5,544 nt of DNA from Chloroflexota bacterium (GTDB lineage Bacteria > Chloroflexota > Limnocylindria > Limnocylindrales > CSP1-4): positions 1 through 5,544 of the forward strand of contig JACDBP010000137.1 of the NCBI GenBank assembly GCA_013694835.1. The letters are read 5' to 3'. Positions 1-4,089 of the stretch are shown here, piece after piece. Within the stretch, counting starts at the first letter, position 1. Every line of letters begins with the position of its first letter. Both the position numbers and the translations under genes were made by a program. The notes under the pieces were generated by a model. That model worked only from the letters and a program-made list of their open reading frames with translations. It had not been told where the DNA came from and ran no database searches.

Positions 1-146
1 TTCCTGGACGCATCGAAGTGCCTCTGGCTGTGCGCAACCGTGACGAGCATTGCCCCATCCGCCCGCACAAGGACAACGTGCTCGCTGCCTGGGCGGAGAA
101 GCGCTCCGCGGCAAAGGCCGCCGGACGCGAGCTGCCGACCGTCTGA
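1..146 (+). CDS. 3' end of an unidentified protein-coding gene (partial)
   Basis: An open frame enters from the left edge (first full codon at position 3) and ends at TGA 144-146, giving 47 visible residues. The visible part reads ...VPLAVRNRDEHCPIRPHKDN, then an Ala/Lys/Arg-rich, probably helical tail ending GRELPTV. Codon choice is strongly GC-rich at the third position, as in the sure genes of this window, and the frame is uninterrupted, which supports real coding sequence. I do not recognise the family from this tail. No membrane segment is visible. The gene converges on the SDR gene, whose stop lies 30 nt downstream on the other strand, so it is not part of that operon. Confidence 0.6.
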   Translation, partial: PGRIEVPLAVRNRDEHCPIRPHKDNVLAAWAEKRSAAKAAGRELPTV

Positions 147-171
147 CGGATCGGGATGAGCGTCGCGCCCG

Positions 172-186
172 GGGCGTCAGGCGCCC
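172..186. terminator. weak GC hairpin between convergent genes
   Basis: The arms GGGCG (172-176) and CGCCC (182-186) flank a 5-nt loop that contains the SDR stop codon. It lies just after the end of the left-edge gene, where a bidirectional terminator would be expected. There is no T-run on either strand and the stem is only 5 bp, so intrinsic termination is doubtful. In DNA this rich in GC such a stem can easily arise by chance. Confidence 0.15.
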
Positions 187-956
187 TGTCCTTGGTTCTG
201 CATGAGCCCGCCGTCGATGTAGTAGGTCGCACCGGTCACGTAGTCGGCATCGTCCGAGACGAGGTAGACCGCCAGGCGCCCGATCTCCCACGGTTCCGCG
301 GCACGCTTCCAGGGGATGCTCTCGACCTGCTTCTCGCGCTCCTTGGGATCGTCGATCGCCTGCTGGTTGAAGGGCGTCAGGACCATCCCCGGGCCGATGC
401 TGTTGACGTTGATGTGGTCCGGCGCCAGCTCCAGGGCGAGCGTTCGGGTGAGGTTGAGCTGACCTCCCTTGGAGCAATCGTAGTCCGCCGCCCCCGCACG
501 CGGGATCGTGTCGTGGACCGACGTCACGTTGATGATCTTGCCCTTGCCGCCGGCCTTCCGGCGTTCCTTGATGAAGCGACGGGCGGTGAAGAAGTAGCCG
601 TACAGGTTCGTCCGGATGGCCCGCTCCCAGACGTCCGTCGCCATCTCGGCGACCTGCGTCCCCGATGCATCCACGCCGGCGTTGTTGACCAGGATGTCGA
701 CCCGACCGAACGCTTCCAGGGCGTCGTCGAACATCCGCTCGACCTCTGCCTCGACGCTCACGTCAGCCTGGACGACGATCGCCCGGCGACCCTCCCCCTC
801 GACGGCGCGCCGGGTCCGCTCAGCGCCCTCTTGGTCATCGAGGTAGTGCACCACCACGTCGGCGCCCTCCTTGGCGAGCTCGATGGCGGTCCCCTGCCCG
901 ATGCCTGAATCCGAGCCCGTGATGAGGGCCACGCGGTCCTTCAGTCGGTCTCCCAT
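177..956 (-). CDS. SDR family oxidoreductase, glucose 1-dehydrogenase-like
   Basis: This is a cytoplasmic NAD(P)-dependent classical short-chain dehydrogenase of 259 residues, normal for the family. The Rossmann glycine motif TGSDSGIG is at about residues 13-20, the NNAG motif at 91-94, and the catalytic tetrad is Asn117, Ser146, Tyr159 and Lys163 (YDCSK). PGMVLTPF and the C-terminal YYIDGGL are also typical. The segment around TSVHDTIPRAGAADY resembles glucose 1-dehydrogenases and related sugar dehydrogenases, but the substrate cannot be read from sequence with certainty. I chose ATG 954-956 because AAGGAGG sits 4 nt upstream of it; an in-frame ATG at 1022 would add 22 residues with no family similarity before the fold begins. 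The start lies inside the 3' end of the GH15 gene (16-nt overlap), so the two are very probably cotranscribed and translationally coupled. The stop is at 177-179. Confidence 0.93.
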   Translation of the reverse strand: MGDRLKDRVALITGSDSGIGQGTAIELAKEGADVVVHYLDDQEGAERTRRAVEGEGRRAIVVQADVSVEAEVERMFDDALEAFGRVDILVNNAGVDASGTQVAEMATDVWERAIRTNLYGYFFTARRFIKERRKAGGKGKIINVTSVHDTIPRAGAADYDCSKGGQLNLTRTLALELAPDHINVNSIGPGMVLTPFNQQAIDDPKEREKQVESIPWKRAAEPWEIGRLAVYLVSDDADYVTGATYYIDGGLMQNQGQGA

Positions 957-2770
957 GGGTCCTCCTTGCTGATCGCCGAGGGTCCGCTGGCGCGATCCCG
1001 GTCGGCGCGGTGTGCACGCCACGCGGTGTTGATGAGTGCAGCATGGGACAGCGCCTGGGGGATGTTGCCGAGCGGCTCGACGGTCTCGCGGTCGACCATC
1101 TCGGCCAACAGCCCGAGGTCGTTGGCGGTGCCGTCGAGGCGCGCCCGGATCGTCGCCGCCCGGTCGCCCTCACCGGCCATCGTGAGGCACGAGGCGAGCC
1201 AGTAGCTGCAGATCAGGAACGGGTTGGGGTCGTCCGACCAGCGCCGCACGAGGCCGTCGTCGCCGAGCTGGCGCTCGATGGCCGCGACGGTCGAGCGCAT
1301 CCGCGGGTCGTCGCCGGGCAGGAAGCCGAGCAACGGCAGGATCAGGACGGAGGCGTCCAGCTCGTCCGAGTCGATGGCCCCGGTGAAGGCTGCGACCCGG
1401 TCGTTCCAGTACGAACGGAGGATCTCGGTCGAGATCTCGTCGCGGATGGCGGACCAACGCCCCGAGTGCTCCTGTGCCGCCAGCAGCGGGGCCAGCTTCA
1501 CAGCACGGTCCAGCGCCACCCAGCAGAGAGCCTTGGAGGAGGTGTAGTGGCGCGCCTCATCGCGGGCCTCCCACATCCCGGAGTCAGGCTCGCGCCAGCG
1601 CGCTGCCGCCTCATCGGCGAGCCCCACGAGCATCGCCCGGAGCTGTTCGTCAAGATCGCCGAGCTGACGTCGGACGACGTGCGCGCTGTCGAGGACCTCG
1701 CCCATCACGTCGGTCTGCTCCTGCGACCAGGCATCGTTGCCGACCCGTACGGGCTGGCTACCGCGGAAGCCCTTGAGGTGGCTCAGCGCGTGCTCCGTGA
1801 GGTCCCGCTCGCCTTCCACCCCGAACACGATCTGGGTGCGCCCCTTGCCGGGTGGGCCGCTCGCCGAGGCGAGCCACCGGAAGTACCTCGTCGCCTCGTC
1901 CGGGCAGGCGGCCACCCACTGTGCCCGCAGGGCGAAGCTCGCGTCACGGAGCCAGGCGAAGCGGTAATCCCAGTTCCAGGTGCCGCCGATGCGCTCCGGC
2001 AGGGAGGTCGTGGCCGCCGCGACGAGGGCGCCGCTCGGCGCGTAGGTCAGCCCCTGCAGGACCGCGGCGGATCGCCGGACAAGCGGCGCACTCGAACCGG
2101 CCCACTCGGCACGCCCGTGCCCGGCCGCCCACAGCTCCCACGCGGCGATGGTCTCGTCGAGCGCCCGTGGCGCGTCCGGACGCTCGGGCGGGCGGTCGCC
2201 GCCGCCGTAGGCCGGTGAATCGCGGAGGGCGAGATCGACCCGAGCGCCCGGTCGTGCCTCCCACTCCGCCCGCACCACGTCATCGTCGATGGCCATCGGC
2301 AGCGGGGCGAACAGCTCCAGCAGCAGCGGTCCCCCACGAGCCTCCGCGCGGCCATCGTCGAGACGCAGCAGCGGACGACCAAGGCCGTACTCGGTGCGGG
2401 GACGGAACTCCATCCGCAGCGGCACCCGGCCGCGCAGTCCCTCGACGCGTCGCACCAGCAGCCGGCGCGTTCGCAAGCCGATCCGGTGGCCCTCGTCTAT
2501 CGGCTCGACGGTCAGTGCGTCGGTCACCGTCGCGGCGCCTTCGCTGGTGGTGAAGGTCGTCCGCAGCACGAGGCCATCGCCGAGGTACTCCCGGGCCGTG
2601 GTGCACTCACCGACGGGCGCGATCGACCAGTGGCCGGCGTCCGGATCCAAAAGTCGCGCGAAGACGGCGGGAGCATCGAACCGCCCGGGACAGTACCAAT
2701 CTATCGAGCCGCCGCGCGAGACGATGGCGGCAGTGTGGCAGTCGGACAGGAAGCCGGCGTCGCCGATCAT
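941..2770 (-). CDS. Glycoside hydrolase family 15 protein (glucoamylase/trehalase type)
   Basis: This 609-residue protein has the length and layout of bacterial GH15 enzymes, inverting exo-hydrolases that release glucose from alpha-glucans or split trehalose. The N-terminus begins MIGDAGFLSDCHTAAIVSRG, followed by GSIDWYCPGRFDAPAVFARLL, the usual opening of a beta-sandwich domain (about 1-220). The (alpha/alpha)6 barrel follows, with WNWDYRFAWLRDASF (265-279), VEGERDLTE (318-326), GFRGSQPVRVGN (334-345), MWEARDEARHYTSSK (399-413, Glu401 the likely general acid), FLICSYWLASCL (518-529) and LLAEMVD...LGNIPQALSHAALIN (554-581, Glu557 the candidate general base). No signal peptide is visible, so it probably acts in the cytoplasm. 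Many homologues have Glu-Glu where this one has Glu-Met (557-558). ATG 2770 is the only start I find in this frame near the conserved opening; it has no Shine-Dalgarno and overlaps the stop of a short upstream ORF. Trehalase versus glucoamylase activity is not decidable here. Confidence 0.93.
   Translation of the reverse strand: MIGDAGFLSDCHTAAIVSRGGSIDWYCPGRFDAPAVFARLLDPDAGHWSIAPVGECTTAREYLGDGLVLRTTFTTSEGAATVTDALTVEPIDEGHRIGLRTRRLLVRRVEGLRGRVPLRMEFRPRTEYGLGRPLLRLDDGRAEARGGPLLLELFAPLPMAIDDDVVRAEWEARPGARVDLALRDSPAYGGGDRPPERPDAPRALDETIAAWELWAAGHGRAEWAGSSAPLVRRSAAVLQGLTYAPSGALVAAATTSLPERIGGTWNWDYRFAWLRDASFALRAQWVAACPDEATRYFRWLASASGPPGKGRTQIVFGVEGERDLTEHALSHLKGFRGSQPVRVGNDAWSQEQTDVMGEVLDSAHVVRRQLGDLDEQLRAMLVGLADEAAARWREPDSGMWEARDEARHYTSSKALCWVALDRAVKLAPLLAAQEHSGRWSAIRDEISTEILRSYWNDRVAAFTGAIDSDELDASVLILPLLGFLPGDDPRMRSTVAAIERQLGDDGLVRRWSDDPNPFLICSYWLASCLTMAGEGDRAATIRARLDGTANDLGLLAEMVDRETVEPLGNIPQALSHAALINTAWRAHRADRDRASGPSAISKEDPWETD
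962..968 (-). promoter_or_regulatory. Shine-Dalgarno for the SDR gene, inside GH15 coding sequence
   Basis: On the minus strand the sequence reads AAGGAGG-ACCC-ATG. The full-strength Shine-Dalgarno is part of the GH15 codons for Ser-Lys-Glu-Asp-Pro-Trp near its C-terminus. It decides the SDR start at 956 and means ribosomes finishing GH15 pass over the SDR initiation site. Confidence 0.8.
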
Positions 2771-2850
2771 GTGGCGGGCATGGAAGCGCCCGGAGCGACC
2801 AGCCTGGCCTTGAAACGGGCGATCCAGCGTGGCTCGGGCGATTTGGTCAT
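2767..2850 (-). CDS. Short upstream ORF (27 aa) coupled to GH15 through ATGA
   Basis: The ORF starts at ATG 2850-2848, begins MTKSPEPRWIARFKARL and ends at TGA 2769-2767. That stop shares bases with the GH15 start (ATGA). The peptide is basic (two Lys, three Arg), contains one Trp, and has no family I recognise. It has no Shine-Dalgarno, but a TANNNT-type hexamer ends 6 nt before its ATG, the arrangement of leaderless mRNAs in several high-GC phyla. It could be a leader peptide that brings ribosomes to the GH15 start, which itself lacks a Shine-Dalgarno. It could also be an open frame by chance, or the original GH15 N-terminus split by a one-base change, though the frames differ and family members do not need such an extension. 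Confidence 0.4.
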   Translation of the reverse strand: MTKSPEPRWIARFKARLVAPGASMPAT

Positions 2851-2856
2851 GCCGGC

Positions 2857-2864
2857 AGAGTATC
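2857..2864 (-). promoter_or_regulatory. Candidate -10 of a leaderless promoter for the GH15-SDR operon
   Basis: Read on the minus strand, 2864-2857 is GATACTCT. It contains GATACT and the TANNNT match TACTCT, the latter ending 6 nt before ATG 2850, so transcription would begin at or very near that ATG. I see no good -35 box at standard spacing; the nearest upstream feature is the palindrome at 2870-2884, where a regulator bound would block this promoter. Based on motif and spacing only. Confidence 0.4.
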
Positions 2865-2869
2865 GCGCG

Positions 2870-2884
2870 GACCGTTCGACGGTC
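2870..2884. promoter_or_regulatory. Palindrome GACCGT-TCG-ACGGTC, candidate operator
   Basis: A perfect inverted repeat with 6-bp arms around a 3-bp centre lies just upstream of the candidate -10 on the GH15 side. Its position, between the expected -35 and -10 regions, suits a repressor site. It shares the core CGTTCGA with the palindrome at 2933-2946. Confidence 0.35.
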
Positions 2885-2932
2885 GGTCGTGCGGCTCGAT
2901 GCTCAGCATGCGACCATCCATGGCACGGACAG

Positions 2933-2946
2933 GGCTCGTTCGAGCC
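2933..2946. promoter_or_regulatory. Palindrome GGCTCG-TT-CGAGCC, candidate operator or hairpin
   Basis: A perfect inverted repeat with 6-bp arms and a 2-bp centre ends 26 nt before the ABM start codon and upstream of its Shine-Dalgarno. It contains the same CGTTCGA core as the palindrome at 2870-2884. A DNA-binding site is more likely than an RNA hairpin because a 2-nt loop is too tight without fraying. The transcription start of the ABM gene is not visible to me. Confidence 0.3.
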
Positions 2947-2961
2947 TCGATCCGAGAGCGA

Positions 2962-2967
2962 GAGGAG
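2962..2967 (+). promoter_or_regulatory. Shine-Dalgarno of the ABM gene
   Basis: GAGGAG lies 5 nt before ATG 2973. It decides the start of the ABM protein against the longer in-frame opening at 2829. Confidence 0.7.
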
Positions 2968-2972
2968 TCGCC

Positions 2973-3278
2973 ATGGTCACCGTCGGTCTGCACGTTCGCG
3001 TCGAGGCGCGACCAGGTCGGGAGGACGAGGTCGCACAGTTCCTGGAGGGTGCCCTCGAGACGGTTCGCCAGGAACCGGGCACCACGGCCTGGTTCGCCAT
3101 CCGGTACGGGCCGTCGACCTTCGGCATCTTCGACGTCTTTCCCGACGACGGCGGACGCCAGGCACACCTCGAAGGAGCTGTCGCCGCAGCATTGCTCGGT
3201 CGCGCAGCCGAGCTGTTCAGCGCCGATCCGGTGATCGAGCGGCTGGACGTCCTGGCCGCGAAGCTTCCCGGCGACTGA
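2973..3278 (+). CDS. ABM-domain (antibiotic biosynthesis monooxygenase-like) small protein
   Basis: This is a 101-residue protein of the dimeric alpha/beta-barrel fold, matching the Pfam ABM pattern across its whole length. It opens with a beta-strand (MVTVGLHVRVEARPG), then the helix EDEVAQFLEGALETVRQEPG, the strand pair TTAWFAIRYGP and FGIFDVFPDDGGR, then the helix AHLEGAVAAALLGRAAELF and a final strand (ERLDVLAAKLPGD). Family members include quinol and polyketide monooxygenases and many with unknown roles, so no substrate is claimed; the single domain and absence of a signal peptide suggest a cytoplasmic dimer. I chose ATG 2973 because GAGGAG (2962-2967) lies 5 nt upstream and the fold begins there; an in-frame ATG at 2829 would run back over the neighbouring promoter region. 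The gene is divergent from the GH15 operon, and its stop is followed by the msrB remnant on the other strand. Confidence 0.9.
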   Translation: MVTVGLHVRVEARPGREDEVAQFLEGALETVRQEPGTTAWFAIRYGPSTFGIFDVFPDDGGRQAHLEGAVAAALLGRAAELFSADPVIERLDVLAAKLPGD

Positions 3279-3295
3279 GCCGGATTCCCTGTCAG

Positions 3296-3412
3296 GCCGC
3301 CGGCTTCCAGCCGCAGCGCCGCAGAGTTGCTGCAGTAGCGCAGGCCGGTCGGGTCCGGGCCATCGTCGAACACGTGGCCCAGGTGACCGCCGCAGGTAGC
3401 GCGCGCGCAGCG
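3296..3412 (-). pseudogene. msrB: C-terminal remnant of methionine-R-sulfoxide reductase B
   Basis: The minus strand encodes CGGHLGHVFDDGPDPTGLRY followed by CSNSAALRLEAGG, a near-perfect match to the MsrB C-terminus, including the catalytic Cys (codon 3334-3332, RYCSN). MsrB repairs free or protein-bound methionine-R-sulfoxide and is normally about 130-170 residues; only some 40 are recognisable. Upstream of this part the first zinc CxxC and the usual N-terminal motifs are absent; a weak echo of the GWPSF motif (WPPPF, 3454-3440) may be chance. The second zinc pair is broken: CARATC stands where CxxC is expected, with two extra residues in a GC-dinucleotide run (about 3400-3408). The frame also runs past the expected end, and a TGA at 3294-3292 is one base out of frame. 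It is therefore a decayed gene fragment, convergent with the ABM gene. Assembly error is the main alternative. Confidence 0.7.
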
Positions 3413-3527
3413 GTCGCGTGGCTCGAACGGATGCACCCCGAATGGCGGCGGCCAAGGCCGAGTTCGGACCCGCCGCCAGAGCCAACTGCCTTCGCACGAG
3501 AGCAAGCGGTGGTCCTGATCTCCCCCG

Positions 3528-3626
3528 ATGTTGGCCCGGGTCGGTCTGACCCACTTGATCGCGCCGGAAGCTCTCGGTGGGCAACCCATCGTCGAGCCGG
3601 AGCGCAAGGAGGCACGAAATGGGTGA
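3528..3626 (+). CDS. Tiny ORF, unknown (possible remnant)
   Basis: ATG 3528 to TGA 3624-3626 gives 32 residues, beginning MLARVGLTHLIAPEALGGQP and ending in a charged tail. The composition looks more protein-like than most shadows here, and its stop overlaps the start of the next small ORF in the arrangement ATGGGTGA. It has no Shine-Dalgarno and I do not recognise the family. It may be the tail of a lost gene, or chance. Confidence 0.15.
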   Translation: MLARVGLTHLIAPEALGGQPIVEPERKEARNG

Positions 3627-3828
3627 ACAGGGCTCGACGCCAGGGCGCTCTTGTGCGGCGTTCAGGGGCAGCTGGGTTGGCTCTGTACACCAACCGTCCG
3701 ATGGACCAGCACGCGGCTCGGGCACGCCATTGGCCAGCGGGTTATGGCCTCAAGTCGACCGCCGGCGAGCCCTGAAGATGGCGGCCGATGTTGGTGCCTC
3801 GGCACGAGGTCCTGGGCGTTCCGCGTGA
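3619..3828 (+). CDS. Small ORF with perfect Shine-Dalgarno, unknown (possible remnant)
   Basis: ATG 3619 is preceded by AAGGAGG (3606-3612) at 6 nt, the best plus-strand initiation signal in this gap. The frame runs 69 residues (MGEQGSTPGRSCAAFRGSWV...) to TGA 3826-3828. From about 3679 onwards it runs antisense to the degraded IS256-type sequence, so only about the first 20 codons could belong to an original gene cut by an insertion. Low-complexity Gly/Ser/Arg/Ala content and lack of a recognisable domain argue against a working protein. Confidence 0.15.
   Translation: MGEQGSTPGRSCAAFRGSWVGSVHQPSDGPARGSGTPLASGLWPQVDRRRALKMAADVGASARGPGRSA
3679..3710. repeat. Candidate terminal repeat of a decayed IS256-family element
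   Basis: GGCTCTGTACACCAAC starts at 3679 and resembles, from memory, the GG-TCTGTACAC type of end found in some IS256-family elements. It lies on the 3' side of the transposase remnant, as an IS end should. I found no matching inverted copy (a TGTACAGAGCC form) downstream to 4090, and no target duplication could be paired, so the other end is lost or this match is accidental. Confidence 0.3.
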
Positions 3829-3910
3829 AGTGGACCCGGCAGACTCCCTCTGCAGGGAGCGATCTCGGGCGCGCGCATTGCCAGATCGTCACCAGGTGGG
3901 CGTTAGGCAC
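3770..3910 (-). pseudogene. Degraded IS256-family (Mutator-type) transposase fragment
   Basis: The minus strand encodes CRVHFTRNAQDLVPR at 3841-3797, the hallmark segment after the second catalytic aspartate region of IS256-family transposases (family form RCRVHFxRN). Upstream in the same frame, NAHLV (3904-3890) followed by an Ile and LPAEG echoes the family's SDAHxGL...LPG...W stretch, with Asn where the family usually has the catalytic Asp. The intact protein is about 400 residues; here fewer than 50 are recognisable. Only about 90 nt separate the fragment from the candidate IS end at 3679, far too little for the missing C-terminal third. The copy is therefore internally deleted and inactive. 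Confidence 0.6.
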
Positions 3911-4032
3911 GCATCGGTCCCTTGCTGGCCTCGTTCTCGCTCGCGTCCGTGCGTGGGACGCTGCTCCACAGGAGGGTGAGGGCGGCCGGACGCTGCCACG
4001 CGCCCCCCTCGCGAGAGTCTGGCGACGGATCG
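3911..4032. other. Gap between transposase remnant and helicase
   Basis: I see no convincing gene, RNA or terminator in this stretch. A few minus-strand residues just upstream of the transposase fragment could be more of the same decayed transposase, but the match is too weak to call. Any promoter for the helicase should lie here or up to 4089; I find no clear -35/-10 pair. Confidence 0.4.
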
Positions 4033-4073
4033 ATGACCCGCGGGCTGGGAATCCGGCTCGGCGGCAGCACGGC

Positions 4074-4079
4074 TATCGT
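4074..4079 (+). promoter_or_regulatory. Possible -10 (TATCGT) close to the helicase start
   Basis: TATCGT fits TANNNT and ends 10 nt before ATG 4090, which would give a leader of only a few nucleotides. No -35 is evident. If it is real, the helicase starts at 4090 and not at the in-frame ATG 4033, which would be upstream of the transcript. Confidence 0.25.
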
Positions 4080-4089
4080 GGCCGAACCG

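Noticed and set aside
156..908. 250-codon open frame on the plus strand across the SDR gene
   Set aside because: It lies antisense to a clear SDR with all catalytic residues. The Asp/Val/Arg-rich translation is the usual mirror of a GC-rich gene, and no Shine-Dalgarno supports it.
957..1022. 22-residue N-terminal extension of the SDR from ATG 1022
   Set aside because: It lies within GH15 coding sequence, does not resemble SDR N-termini, and the strong Shine-Dalgarno serves ATG 956.
1010..2218. 402-codon open frame on the plus strand across the GH15 gene
   Set aside because: It is antisense to conserved GH15 motifs, has low-complexity Arg/Gly/Ala/Pro-rich composition and no recognisable domain. 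Long antisense frames are expected in DNA of this GC content.
2870..2946. LexA/SOS box reading of the CGTTCGA palindromes
   Set aside because: The actinobacterial box needs CGAAC and GTTCG half-sites facing each other across 4 bp. Here the centres are CGTTCGA with different spacing and arms.
2829..2972. N-terminal extension of the ABM protein from the in-frame ATG at 2829
   Set aside because: It would cross the divergent promoter region and both palindromes. The ABM fold and a Shine-Dalgarno both point to ATG 2973.
3268..3283. CCGGC/GCCGG hairpin around the ABM stop as a terminator
   Set aside because: The 5-bp stem includes the end of the coding sequence and is followed by ATTCCCT with no T-run, so an intrinsic terminator is not supported.
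2847..3725. 292-codon minus-strand open frame covering the ABM gene and the msrB remnant
   Set aside because: It is in a different frame from the MsrB motifs and runs antisense through the whole ABM gene. No family similarity is visible.
3279..4089. CRISPR array, tRNA or structured RNA in the long gap
   Set aside because: I found no regularly spaced direct repeats, no tRNA-like GTTCRANNC arm with a matching acceptor stem, and no long stable stem.
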